NCBI GenBank assembly: GCA_041853585.1
Contig: JBGZSM010000069.1
Location: forward strand, 19,139 to 83,138
Length of the DNA stretch: 64,000 nucleotides
Reading direction: 5' to 3'
DNA from: JAUNKE01 sp041853585
GTDB lineage: Bacteria > Bacillota > Clostridia > Peptostreptococcales > Filifactoraceae
Numbering within the stretch: the first letter of the stretch is position 1; the number at the start of each line of letters is the position of its first letter. Below the pieces are notes generated by a model. It was not told the origin of the DNA. It did no database searches and saw only the letters and a program-made list of their open reading frames with translations. This document shows positions 1 through 8,641 of the stretch, piece after piece. The translations under genes were made by a program, and so were the position numbers.

Positions 1-534
1 TTTGATATGCGTATCTTCCAACTCTTTCCAGAACTTATATACATTCAGATAATATGTGTTCGCCTGCATCATTTTTTCCAGTAAATCTTTCGCCGCCGGG
101 GTAAATGCCTTACCCATCTCCAGCGGATTGTAATATCCTCTCAGCTTGTCAAAATATTCGTGGATGCTCTCCTGAGACTCTGCCCATTTGCTCATATCTA
201 CAAATGGAAAAGCGCCGGACTTTCCGAAGTTGGAAAAATCGGCCATATATTTGGACATCTGCTCCATATAATTCTTTTGCATATCCACGAAAAACTCAAA
301 TGCTTTCGGGTCAAAAGCCGGATTCTTAAAGTAATCCGTAAAAATCTTGCTCAACTCCGCCGGATTGTTTGTCCCCATCGTTTCCATAAATTTCTTTTGC
401 ATTTCAAAAAAGTCGCTCATAGATTTTGTATAAGGATTCTCGGAAACATTGGACATCTTTTTATACATATCCTGCCAAGATTCCATCATACTCTTTTGGC
501 TATCCATCATCGTTTTGAAAAAATCATTGCTCAT
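1..534 (-). CDS. phaE: PHA synthase subunit PhaE-like protein (3' end outside window)
   Basis: The frame is open from an ATG at 534 to the window edge (178 codons) with a strong ribosome site (GGGAGGTAG) just upstream. The product is rich in Met, Phe, Lys and Glu and looks helical, with segments such as DFFKTMMDSQKSMMESWQDM and FFEMQKKFMETMG. That pattern is typical of PhaE, the non-catalytic subunit of class III polyhydroxyalkanoate synthase, or of phasin-like proteins. The next gene upstream encodes a PhaJ-type hydratase, which supports a PHA role, and a catalytic phaC would be expected just outside the window. The family call rests on composition and context, not on catalytic residues, so a phasin is the main alternative. 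Confidence 0.7.
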   Translation of the reverse strand, partial: MSNDFFKTMMDSQKSMMESWQDMYKKMSNVSENPYTKSMSDFFEMQKKFMETMGTNNPAELSKIFTDYFKNPAFDPKAFEFFVDMQKNYMEQMSKYMADFSNFGKSGAFPFVDMSKWAESQESIHEYFDKLRGYYNPLEMGKAFTPAAKDLLEKMMQANTYYLNVYKFWKELEDTHIK

Positions 535-546
535 AGCTACCTCCCA

Positions 547-954
547 TTAAAGTTTCTTCATTACAGCTTGTCCCGAGATGACCTCCGTCTGTCCATTATT
601 AGTCGTTACTGTCGTCTTCATTACGACAATCTGTTTGTCATCCCTTTTCGATAACACCTCTACCTCAGCCGTACATTCTTCACCGATATAAACCGGCTTC
701 AGAAATTTCAGCTCTTGGCTCATATAAATTGAGCCCTCTCCCGGAAGCTGCGTTCCAAGTGCGGAAGAAATCAGCGATGATACCAAAATACCATGCACGA
801 TATTCTTCTTGAAAAATGTTTTTTCGGCATATTCTTTATCCAAGTGAATTGGATTTTTGTCCGTCGAAAGCTCCGCAAAATTTGCTACATCCTCTGCCGA
901 AAAAGCTTTCGTAACCTGCGCCCTGTCACCAACTTTAATGTCTACATAATTCAT
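547..954 (-). CDS. phaJ: MaoC-like (R)-specific enoyl-CoA hydratase
   Basis: This 135-residue protein has the MaoC/hot-dog dehydratase signature: FAELSTDKNPIHLDKEYA (the catalytic Asp and His of the hydratase-2 motif) followed by IVHGILVSSLISSALGTQLPG. The family hydrates trans-2-enoyl-CoA to (R)-3-hydroxyacyl-CoA, which feeds PHA synthase or runs short-chain acyl-CoA interconversion. The ATG at 954 was chosen because GGAAGGGGG sits at the right distance; the frame extends upstream but without a ribosome site. It is 12 bases from the PhaE-like gene and probably co-transcribed with it. It is of normal length for single-domain PhaJ. Confidence 0.85.
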   Translation of the reverse strand: MNYVDIKVGDRAQVTKAFSAEDVANFAELSTDKNPIHLDKEYAEKTFFKKNIVHGILVSSLISSALGTQLPGEGSIYMSQELKFLKPVYIGEECTAEVEVLSKRDDKQIVVMKTTVTTNNGQTEVISGQAVMKKL

Positions 955-1344
955 TAGATTACCCCCTTCCGTTTTTATTTTCAATTCATCTATTTTTTCA
1001 AAATGCTACCTACCTGCGTCTTGAATTGAAATCCCGATAAAAAATTCTATGATATATTTAAAAATATAGCTTGTTCTTGATTTATGTCATCAGCACTTAA
1101 CGAGTTTATATAAATTTATTATACCCATTCCAGCACAATTTTCAAACTAATTCGAAGAAACAATTTTGTTTTTATTCTTCATCAATCAAGTTTTTTAAAG
1201 TGATTTTTCATATATGGTTGAAGTATAGACCTTATTTTTAAAAAAATCATATACTATGTTTGGTAAAATTGTAGATTTTACATAGATTTTTAATGTTCAA
1301 TAAAATATTTCGACCGAATCTTATTAAAGTTTATCTCTTATAGA

Positions 1345-1376
1345 CAAAAAGAGCCCCATCGCTCAGATAGGCTCTC
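1345..1376 (-). terminator. Probable intrinsic terminator
   Basis: On the minus strand AGAGCC pairs with GGCTCT, with a further ATC/GAT pairing inside, followed by TTTTT. It lies about 280 bases downstream of the TraX-like gene. Confidence 0.5.
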
Positions 1377-1490
1377 CATTTTCGCTAAGGCGAATAAAAA
1401 ATGAATTTTTACTCAGATAGAATTTTAAGTTTCAAACTCTCAGCGCAAACAAAACTCATCCTCAAGGATTTTTTGATTGTTTCTTGAAAG

Positions 1491-1513
1491 AGTTTCTTCC
1501 TATTATATAGGCG
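1491..1513 (-). repeat. Dispersed intergenic repeat, copy 1
   Basis: Carries TTTCTTCCTATTATATAGGC on the plus strand. Near-identical copies lie at about 57869 and 62452, and a reversed copy at about 20931. Read on the minus strand it contains TATAAT followed by AGGAAGAAAC. Confidence 0.6.
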
Positions 1514-1655
1514 GCTGAGAATCAAATCTCCATCTGAAATTTTTTCAAGCATTCTTTGGATTTTATAAATCGAAACATCAACCGCTCAATTTTAAAAGTT
1601 TTTCGCAGATGGCGAAACGCTTCTTGAAATAAAATTCAAAATCAGCCTCAACCAT

Positions 1656-2444
1656 CTAAAGTAAAAAACGATAGACAAGTCCGATCAACAACAGATGCGC
1701 CGGATAGAAAATATAGAATATCCATTTGGAAAATGCGCTGTCGCTTCCTCGCTCCCCGTTGTAAAAAGAGAGCAGGATGATCGGCAATATCATCCCGAAT
1801 TGCACAAAATGATATTCAAAAAAACTTTCCCAAGTGATTGCACCCTCAAACCCGAAATACCATGACTCAATCGGGTCCACAAGCGCATCCCAAAGTCCCT
1901 GACCGAAAAACAGCAGCAACAGATAGGCAAAAGCCTGCTTCTTAAAATCGCCGTAGTAATAATCAAACAACATAATCATCACAAAGCCGACGATTCCCCA
2001 GTCCGCCGTGAATGTCAAAAAACACATCAGCGCAATAATCATCCATTTGAGAATCGGATGCTGCATCTCACGCCGAATATGAATTGCCAACACCCCCATG
2101 AAAATCGTGTAGATTACATTCAGGTGCAGATAATCTCGATAATCGGAGCTTGGAATTTGCTCAAAGCAAAAAATAAACGGAAAGTAGCTGATGAGTGTAA
2201 AAATACCCAGCCGCATCAAATATTTTCGGATATCCCTCGTATGATGATAACCCTCGACCGCCGCGTAAAACATGACCGGCCCGGTGATGCGTCCGATAAA
2301 ACGCATAACGATATAAAGCATCGTGCCATAAGGCAAAAACACATGGGCGATATGGTCCAAAAGCATGGCAAAGATTGCAATATACTTCAGCGTATTCATC
2401 GACACCCCTGAATTTTGCGTTTTCAAAACTGCATTTTCGCTCAT
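1656..2444 (-). CDS. TraX-family integral membrane protein
   Basis: The 262-residue product has at least seven hydrophobic segments and the conserved TraX pattern: KYIAIFAMLLDHIAHVF near the N-terminus, then MRFIGRITGPVMFYAAVEGY, a TRDIRKYLMRLGIF stretch and FFGQGLWDAL. F-plasmid TraX acetylates pilin, but chromosomal Bacillota members such as this one are membrane proteins with no known substrate, so an acyltransferase role is only inferred. The ATG at 2444 follows GGAGG; further upstream starts lack a ribosome site. It stands as a single gene. Confidence 0.8.
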   Translation of the reverse strand: MSENAVLKTQNSGVSMNTLKYIAIFAMLLDHIAHVFLPYGTMLYIVMRFIGRITGPVMFYAAVEGYHHTRDIRKYLMRLGIFTLISYFPFIFCFEQIPSSDYRDYLHLNVIYTIFMGVLAIHIRREMQHPILKWMIIALMCFLTFTADWGIVGFVMIMLFDYYYGDFKKQAFAYLLLLFFGQGLWDALVDPIESWYFGFEGAITWESFFEYHFVQFGMILPIILLSFYNGERGSDSAFSKWIFYIFYPAHLLLIGLVYRFLL

Positions 2445-2572
2445 AAATCCTCCAAATGTTGTGCCCAATGTCCGCATCTGAAACGATGCCTACTTAGGAA
2501 AAAATCATCCCGAAAATTTTTCTAAATCTCTGTAACGACATCATAATCCATCGACCTCGACAAATCCAAGCT

Positions 2573-3085
2573 CTATTTCGGCTCCGGTCGCGGAATCGGG
2601 GTCGGCAATTTGTAAATCGGGTCGCCCGGAGGCGTCACATCTTTGTTCGGAACGGTAACATAGTACGCGTTATCTTTCAAATCAATGCTATATCCCATAC
2701 TCTCTGCCAAAAATCGTACCGGCACATAGGTTCTTCCGTCAATCACAGTCGTATTGTAATTGGATGTAAGTTGTAAACTCATACCGTTGTGGTGTAAAAT
2801 GACGGATTGGCTTTTGACATAAAACTCCAAAACACGCTGTGAAAACTTGTCTCGAAGATGAACAACTTTAGCTTGTCCTTCCGTCGAGAATCCCAATTCA
2901 AAACCGAGCGCTTCCGCAAAAGTTCTCACTTCCATAAGCGATACGCCGTCATAGATGACGGTATTCACTTTGTTTGCTTTATTCTCATAATACAATACTT
3001 TTTCAACAGGCTTTTGCTTTGGTGCAGCCAAAGAAAGCGTTGGCAATAAAGTAACTAAAAGCATCGTCTTCAATATCTTTTTCAT
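2573..3085 (-). CDS. Secreted copper amine oxidase N-terminal-domain protein
   Basis: A signal peptide (MKKILKTMLLVTLLPTLSLA) precedes about 110 residues with the hallmarks of the copper amine oxidase-like N-terminal (stalk) domain: YDGVSLMEVRTFAEALGFEL and later VIDGRTYVPVRFLAESMGYS. In Bacillota this domain is a non-catalytic module of cell-surface proteins. The tail is Pro-rich (GDPIYKLPTPIPRPEP) and lacks any enzyme domain. The start at 3085 has AGAGGGAGG upstream. Its function is unknown beyond probable extracellular or wall-associated localisation. Confidence 0.85.
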   Translation of the reverse strand: MKKILKTMLLVTLLPTLSLAAPKQKPVEKVLYYENKANKVNTVIYDGVSLMEVRTFAEALGFELGFSTEGQAKVVHLRDKFSQRVLEFYVKSQSVILHHNGMSLQLTSNYNTTVIDGRTYVPVRFLAESMGYSIDLKDNAYYVTVPNKDVTPPGDPIYKLPTPIPRPEPK

Positions 3086-3271
3086 ATAAACCTCCCTCTT
3101 TGTCTCTATCATACCATTCTTTAGATGATTTCTCAATCCGCTTTTAAGTTCAGCACCTTGAGAAGCTTTCTAAAAATCAGTAAAACCAGTCTTTCGGTTT
3201 GATTTAAAATATAAAATTAAATTTTAATGACAAGTTTTTGAAAAAGAAGCTTTCACGCAAAAATTTTTCTA

Positions 3272-3323
3272 AAAGAAAAACCGACCGCCACTCGCTAGAA
3301 TTCGTCCAACGGTTGGGGTCGGT
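3272..3323 (-). terminator. Terminator of the LCP gene
   Basis: On the minus strand ACCGACC pairs with GGTCGGT, enclosing an inner CCAAC/GTTGG hairpin, and is followed by TTTTTC. It lies just downstream of the LCP gene. Confidence 0.7.
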
Positions 3324-3369
3324 ATATCTTTATAATCTCAAGCGATGCCGTCGTTCGCTTAAATTTTAT

Positions 3370-4359
3370 TTATGATTGTGTGCCGGATTTTACTTGCGTT
3401 CCTTCCGTTGTCTCCGTCTCTTCTTCCGGAAGCTCCACGATGCCTGACATCAGGCGGTCAATCAATTCGTATTTTGCCGAATCATCAACTAAGAAATAAG
3501 AAACATTCCCGATATATTCCGGCACGCCCGGCAGCATCACCCGCTCCATTTTGCTCGGGTCAAACTTGCCAAGCATCGCCGATGAAAGCTCCAGCATCTG
3601 CTTTTTGCTCATATTGGTTTCAACATTTTCTTCCAAAATATTGATATAGGTCGGAACATTGCTCACCATCGAAGGCGAAAGCACTTTTTCCATCAACAAT
3701 TTTACAAAGCCCTGCTGAACATCGATTCGGCCGAGGTCACCGGTTTTATAACTTCGATATCGAAGATACTTGACTGCCTGCTCGCCATTCAAAGTCTGCA
3801 CGCCACTTTTGAAATTGATTTGCAAGGCGCCATAATACATATTTTGCGGAATATCCACTTCAACCCCGCCCACAGCGTCCACAAGCTGAGTGACCGCATT
3901 GTAATCCACTTTTACATAATGATGAATCGGAATGTCCAGCAAGTCTGAAATCGTCTGAATCGCTAAATCCGTTCCACCGTAAGAATGTGCATGATTGATT
4001 TTGTCCAAGCCGTGCCCCGGAACATTCACACGCGAATCGCGCGGGATGGAAAGCAAAAACGAAGTCTCCGTCTTAGGGTCAAAGCTGAACAACATAATCG
4101 TATCCGTTCTCGTTCCGCGCTGACCTTCCGTTTCACTCAGATGAAGAAAATCCACCCCCATGACCAAGATATTGACGCGCTCCTGCAACTGCGGCTCCGG
4201 AGCATTCTCCAAACTCTGAATATTATTATCCATATTCTCCTGCATCTTCGCCTGGTGGTCACGCTCCAAATAGTAGCTGATGCCCGCGCCGAACATTACG
4301 GAAAAACCAAAAAACAAACCTAAAAATAAAATAATTCCTTTTCTAAAACTCTTTCTCAT
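3370..4359 (-). CDS. LytR-CpsA-Psr (LCP) family wall-polymer ligase
   Basis: A single N-terminal membrane anchor (residues about 7-28) precedes a typical LCP domain: NILVMGVD, RGTRTDTIMLFSFDP, SIPRDSRVNVPGHGLDKINHAH, DAVGGVEVDIP, LNGEQAVKYLRYR and DLGRIDVQQ. The Arg and Asp residues that bind the polyprenyl pyrophosphate head group are present. These enzymes move wall teichoic acid or other glycopolymers from lipid carrier to peptidoglycan outside the cell. The ATG at 4359 is preferred (GAAAGAGG, 7-base spacer); a TTG five codons upstream lies inside that ribosome site. The substrate polymer cannot be told from sequence. Confidence 0.92.
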   Translation of the reverse strand: MRKSFRKGIILFLGLFFGFSVMFGAGISYYLERDHQAKMQENMDNNIQSLENAPEPQLQERVNILVMGVDFLHLSETEGQRGTRTDTIMLFSFDPKTETSFLLSIPRDSRVNVPGHGLDKINHAHSYGGTDLAIQTISDLLDIPIHHYVKVDYNAVTQLVDAVGGVEVDIPQNMYYGALQINFKSGVQTLNGEQAVKYLRYRSYKTGDLGRIDVQQGFVKLLMEKVLSPSMVSNVPTYINILEENVETNMSKKQMLELSSAMLGKFDPSKMERVMLPGVPEYIGNVSYFLVDDSAKYELIDRLMSGIVELPEEETETTEGTQVKSGTQS

Positions 4360-4489
4360 AAATGCCTCTTTCAATTAGGATTTGTACCCGTCCATTTTAT
4401 CATAATATCGACCGTTCATACAATAAAACTAAAGCGTTTTTCTTTTTGTCATTGAAATTTAACATTTTACAGTTGTCGAAGGATACAAG

Positions 4490-6181
4490 CTAATCAAAAA
4501 AACCGGAACGATCCTCACTGATGGTTTTTGCGACGCTTCGTCCTGCGCTGTCCAAACGAATAAGACCCTTGCTGATGGATGCGCTCAATCTTTCCGAAAA
4601 ATGCAGCGAGGCGATAATGTCAAATCCCTTCGAGTTGATGGCGGAATTGGAAACGAAGGAAGGATAGAGCCTTCCCATCTCGGCGCTCACCTCGTCGGCA
4701 ATCCCGAACAAGCCGGCAAATACCAAATATTCATCCCACAATTCCACTTCTCTTGTCTCGCGCTCTGCCAATAAAGTGAAGTCTTCCAAATATTTTTTGA
4801 AACCGAGCGCTTGGATAATCAGCTGCCTTCCGGTATCCGTCATTCGATATCCTCTCGTGCGCCCGTAGGTCGTATCCTCCCGTTGCACATAATATCCGTT
4901 TCGTTTACGAAATCCCAGTTCGCCACGCGCATCAACCGTTCGATACCAGTATTCCAATTTGTTGGTATTACGAGATGACCAGGCATCCATCTCCTTCGCC
5001 ACCAAAACATTATCCACGCCCGATGCGCTCACGATTAAATCGAAAAGCTCCTTGGTCGATTGGTCATGAATCGGTGTATTGCGATTGATGACGAGCGAAA
5101 TTTTTTCATTGGTTTCCCCTAATGCGCCGACCTTGATTTCTTTTTTTATTTCAATCGCATTGGCAAGCATCATTCGCAAAATATATGCATTGAGCACATT
5201 CTGCGGTGAAATGTATTCTCCGCCATTGGTCAGCGCAAACAGATTCTGCTCAATCGAGTGGTCCATCGGCACTCGGCGGTTGTAGTTGATATCCTTGTAA
5301 TCAACTCCCCGATGGCGAAACTGATTCGCGAGCGGAATGCTCCAGCGACTCGCTGTTTTTTTGAGCAACAAGATGACAACGCAGACGACAATGACCTTGA
5401 GAAAAAATTTCACTGCCGGATGTAAACCGCTCTCTTCTTCCTCATAAATTTCCTCCGACATAAATTCGGAATACAAGGTGGAAAAACTTTTGTCCTCTAT
5501 ATACGACGGGTTGAGCCATCCTTTTTTGAAGCGGGCTAAAATTTTCATCGAATTCTCTACCGTCATCGGCTTTTCGGTGCTCGCTACAATCAAGCCGTTC
5601 TTCAGGCCGATATTTCCTTCAAAGCCATCTTTCCACAGAATCGTGTTGGTGTCGAAGAAGCTTTTACCCTCCGCCGCTTTGTCACGAGAAATACTAATCG
5701 ACGCCTGCTTCACATTGATTTTTTTGCCGAAGACATCCATCATAAATGCATCGCCATCCTTGTAAGCGCGTACGAAGTTGGTCAATGTATATTTGATTGT
5801 ATATTGATGTCCCCCATAATTGTCCCTGCCCCAACGCAGCTTCCAATAATCATCGTCCGAATAAATACCGTTCCTCATCAACTTACTTTCAGCCGATCCA
5901 TGGTGATCCCAATTTTTCTGAAATGAATAGAGCTTTCCTCTTTCATTCTCCACGGTGAAATTTTGAATCTCCATCCCGGGCATTTTTTTAATCGGAATAC
6001 TATATTCTCCGAATTCCTCAACGCCCATTTTCCAAATCTGCGTAACCTCCACCGTTCCGTTATTATGTATCTTCATAAACACTTTGATATTGTCGATGGT
6101 TTCAGCGCCAAAAACATTCGTCGTCATCAGCATCAAAAACAAAAAAATAAAAACCCGAATCAATTTCGTCCATCTTCTCAT
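4490..6181 (-). CDS. DUF2207 family membrane protein
   Basis: This 563-residue protein has a signal peptide (to about residue 25), a long extracellular beta-rich region beginning ETIDNIKVFMKIHNNGTVEV that matches the DUF2207 N-terminus (predicted Ig-like outer domain), a membrane helix around 255-275 (VKFFLKVIVVCVVILLLKK), and a cytoplasmic part. Most DUF2207 proteins end in a Gly-rich tail; this one ends in FFD without it. The family's function is not known. It lies alone between the LCP gene and the DUF1292 gene, with about 130-140 bases on each side. Confidence 0.8.
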   Translation of the reverse strand: MRRWTKLIRVFIFLFLMLMTTNVFGAETIDNIKVFMKIHNNGTVEVTQIWKMGVEEFGEYSIPIKKMPGMEIQNFTVENERGKLYSFQKNWDHHGSAESKLMRNGIYSDDDYWKLRWGRDNYGGHQYTIKYTLTNFVRAYKDGDAFMMDVFGKKINVKQASISISRDKAAEGKSFFDTNTILWKDGFEGNIGLKNGLIVASTEKPMTVENSMKILARFKKGWLNPSYIEDKSFSTLYSEFMSEEIYEEEESGLHPAVKFFLKVIVVCVVILLLKKTASRWSIPLANQFRHRGVDYKDINYNRRVPMDHSIEQNLFALTNGGEYISPQNVLNAYILRMMLANAIEIKKEIKVGALGETNEKISLVINRNTPIHDQSTKELFDLIVSASGVDNVLVAKEMDAWSSRNTNKLEYWYRTVDARGELGFRKRNGYYVQREDTTYGRTRGYRMTDTGRQLIIQALGFKKYLEDFTLLAERETREVELWDEYLVFAGLFGIADEVSAEMGRLYPSFVSNSAINSKGFDIIASLHFSERLSASISKGLIRLDSAGRSVAKTISEDRSGFFD

Positions 6182-6279
6182 TGTTTTCTCCTTGCTCCCT
6201 TTTTAAGAATTCCTTCTAATTATACCAAATCTCGTATCAAAAATAACATTCTTTTGACAAAATCTCATTTATTTGCACA

Positions 6280-6313
6280 TAAAAAGAGTAAAAAGCGCTG
6301 CTTTTTACTCTTT
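6280..6313 (-). terminator. Intrinsic terminator
   Basis: A perfect 14-bp stem: AAAGAGTAAAAAGC, loop GCT, then its complement, with a T-rich run after it on the minus strand. It sits directly downstream of the DUF1292 gene. Confidence 0.9.
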
Positions 6314-6322
6314 GTTCGCAAT

Positions 6323-6625
6323 TTAAGCTTCGTCGTCCGGCATAAAATCTTCATCTCCGAAGATATCCCAAAACGCCTCCGTCACTTTGTCAAATTCCAC
6401 ATCGTCTTCAATGTTTTGAAGGTCGATTTCGTCATTCTCCAACTCCTGATATTTGTAAATCAATACTCTATCGTCATTTTCAGGAAGAAGCGCGATATAC
6501 TCATTTCCTTCCACTTCAAAAATTCCAATCACTTCACTTGGAAGCTCTTCTCCATTTTCCAGCGTGAGATTAAGCACAACCGGCTCATCATCCTCAAAAT
6601 CTTTTTTAAAATCCTGATCGCTCAT
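6323..6625 (-). CDS. DUF1292 family acidic protein
   Basis: The 100-residue, strongly acidic product has the DUF1292 core: VVLNLTLENGEELPSEVIGIF, then YIALLPENDDRVLIYKY. Family members are common small proteins of Bacillota, often near yrrK/ruvX and alaS, with no established function. Here the usual neighbours are absent. GGAGGGTTT provides a clear ribosome site, and the strong hairpin downstream makes it a one-gene unit. Confidence 0.85.
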   Translation of the reverse strand: MSDQDFKKDFEDDEPVVLNLTLENGEELPSEVIGIFEVEGNEYIALLPENDDRVLIYKYQELENDEIDLQNIEDDVEFDKVTEAFWDIFGDEDFMPDDEA

Positions 6626-6794
6626 AAACCCTCCTTATTCTTTTGGTTTTAACTTATTATATCATTACCGAACAATTTATTCAACAATCAGCACTTGGAA
6701 AAATCTGTAAATCAATCTATGGCGAATATGGCGGATACCATAACGGCGGCTCGATTTCCTCAAGCTCAATTGGCGAAAACCATGCTCCGAGCTT

Positions 6795-7127
6795 TTAGAA
6801 CGATTGTTTTTTTGTGAATTTTATTACCGCATACGAAAAAGCCGGATAAATGATTGCCATCATAGCTGCTGCCAAAATCATATATGACTCAGGACTGAAA
6901 ATATATTTCAGTAATCCGGACCATCCGATTGCAAAAGCTGCCGCCTTGGTAATCATATCGTCGTCCTCATAATCAAAATATGAAATAATCAATTTCCCCG
7001 CAAAATATCCTGCAGCTGCCATCCCTCCCCAATTTGCTAAAAGTCCGCTTCTCGTTGCAAGAAAGATGATTTGTCCCAGAATAGTCCTCCCAAAATAACA
7101 ACCGATAATAAATAATGCCTTTTTCAT
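6795..7127 (-). CDS. Small membrane protein, unknown function
   Basis: The 110-residue product is mostly hydrophobic with about three membrane segments (residues 1-25, 60-75 and 82-102), a charged FDYEDDD stretch between the first and second, and a basic tail (KFTKKQSF). AGAAGGAG lies upstream of the ATG. It is 50 bases downstream of the acyl-activating gene and could be the last gene of that unit. No family was recognised. Confidence 0.65.
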   Translation of the reverse strand: MKKALFIIGCYFGRTILGQIIFLATRSGLLANWGGMAAAGYFAGKLIISYFDYEDDDMITKAAAFAIGWSGLLKYIFSPESYMILAAAMMAIIYPAFSYAVIKFTKKQSF

Positions 7128-7180
7128 TTTCTTCTCCTTCTTTAAAAGTTACATTTTCTAAAATTTGACCCTAATGGCTA

Positions 7181-8641
7181 CTATTGTTTCAATCTGTTAT
7201 CCACCGAATCGACAAAGACTTCAAATTTTACAATTCGCTCCCGTTTCGGTGAATTGAGATTGTATTCCTCGATGATTTTTTTATAATCCGTCGGAGTTTC
7301 TTCCTTTATATATAGATGCGCACACAAATCCTCTTTTTCCAAAAACACTTTCACCTTGTTGATGTTTGCACTTTTGGCTTGAATTCGATTTTCGACATCG
7401 TCGGGATAGATATTTTCCCCCTTACTCGTCAGCAAAGTGTTCTTTATTCTGCCCGTCAGATACAGATTGTTCTGTGCATCGATATAGCCGATGTCGCCGG
7501 TTTTGAAAAATCCGTCGACAAATGCTTGTCGGGTCGCCTCCGGATTGTTCATATATCCCAAAAATACATTGTCTCCTTTTACCAACAATTCGCCCTCTCC
7601 ATTTTCATTCGGATTATCAATTTTGACGATGATATCTTCAAAAATTGTGCCCACGCTCGATGGATCTCGACTGCCCGAGTATTCGATAGAAAAAGAAGAT
7701 GCCGTTTCGGAAAGCGCGTAGGCGACCAACAGATTAAGACCCGATTCTCGATAAGCCAGCCGAATCTTTTCGTCCAAATAAGCTCCCCCGGTGAACAAAT
7801 ATTTTGCTCTCTTGCCGAAAGCATTTGCCAGCTTGTTCAAATCGCCGGCACAAAAATCATAAATCGTTTTAAAAATCAGCGGCACCGCACAAAAAACTGT
7901 CGGCTCGACCTCAAGCAGCTCGGCGGCGATATTTTCCGTCGCAGAGCTCAAATAAATCTGCATCCCGGAAATCAGCGAATAAATGAAATTATAGATGCCG
8001 CCATAGGTATGATGGAGCGGCAGGAACAGATAGCATACATCGCTCGTATCCATCGGCGCCCGCTTTTTCAAACTCTCCCATCCCGCAAAAATATTCCTCT
8101 GCGAAAGCATCACCGCCTTCGGAAAAGAAGTCGTTCCCGATGTCATCACGACCTTGACACATTCATCCATGCTCTTTTTCGCAAAATCAAAAATCGAATT
8201 TTTTCGTTGAGCGAGCTCTTTACCGATGCCTATCAGATTTTCCCAATCGTCCGTCGAATAATATTTTAAATCGGGAAATCTCTCTCGAATCGGTTCAATC
8301 ACTTTCTTTTTTCGTGATGAAAAAATAATTGCATCCGCTTCGAGTTTTTCAACAATATTTTCAATATCCTCGCACCGATACTCCTTGCTCAGCCCGATGC
8401 TGATGCCGACATAGCTCATAATTGCAATATCCGCAATCATCCACTCGATTGAATTTTCCCCATAGACGATGATTTTTTTACCGAGCAATCCATCTTTTAT
8501 CAGCGTCTCCGCCAAATAAACCGCCTGCTCGATAAAATCCCCGAAAGTTATCGGGTAATAGATACCTTCTCTCTTTTGAAAAACAAATTCTCGTTCTCTC
8601 CACTTTTGATAATCTTCTGCAAGCAACTGCTCAAATCGCAT
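7181..8641 (-). CDS. AMP-binding acyl-CoA synthetase / ligase-like protein
   Basis: The 486-residue protein follows the ANL superfamily order: P-loop A3 motif VVMTSGTTSFPKAVMLSQRN (residues about 165-184; consensus SGTTGxPKG, here with Ser-Phe and Ala), A5-like YALSETAS, A7 KTGDIGYID and A8 LTGRIKNTLLTSKGENIYP. It should adenylate a carboxylic acid and pass it to CoA or another thiol. It is short, and the tail ends VDSVDNRLKQ where the catalytic Lys motif (TxxKxxR) is expected, so Arg may stand in for that Lys. The ATG overlaps the stop of the upstream acetyltransferase-like gene by one base (TGATG), so the two are translationally coupled. Confidence 0.8.
   Translation of the reverse strand: MRFEQLLAEDYQKWREREFVFQKREGIYYPITFGDFIEQAVYLAETLIKDGLLGKKIIVYGENSIEWMIADIAIMSYVGISIGLSKEYRCEDIENIVEKLEADAIIFSSRKKKVIEPIRERFPDLKYYSTDDWENLIGIGKELAQRKNSIFDFAKKSMDECVKVVMTSGTTSFPKAVMLSQRNIFAGWESLKKRAPMDTSDVCYLFLPLHHTYGGIYNFIYSLISGMQIYLSSATENIAAELLEVEPTVFCAVPLIFKTIYDFCAGDLNKLANAFGKRAKYLFTGGAYLDEKIRLAYRESGLNLLVAYALSETASSFSIEYSGSRDPSSVGTIFEDIIVKIDNPNENGEGELLVKGDNVFLGYMNNPEATRQAFVDGFFKTGDIGYIDAQNNLYLTGRIKNTLLTSKGENIYPDDVENRIQAKSANINKVKVFLEKEDLCAHLYIKEETPTDYKKIIEEYNLNSPKRERIVKFEVFVDSVDNRLKQ

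Larger units (their letters stand above)
955..1655. other. Gene-free intergenic region
   Basis: About 700 bases of AT-rich sequence without a credible gene on either strand. It must hold the phaJ promoter, which could not be pinned down. It also contains a hairpin that suits a terminator for the leftward traX gene and one copy of the dispersed CCTATTATATAGG repeat. A second small hairpin (TTCGC-TAAG-GCGAA) lies at about 1382-1395. Confidence 0.6.
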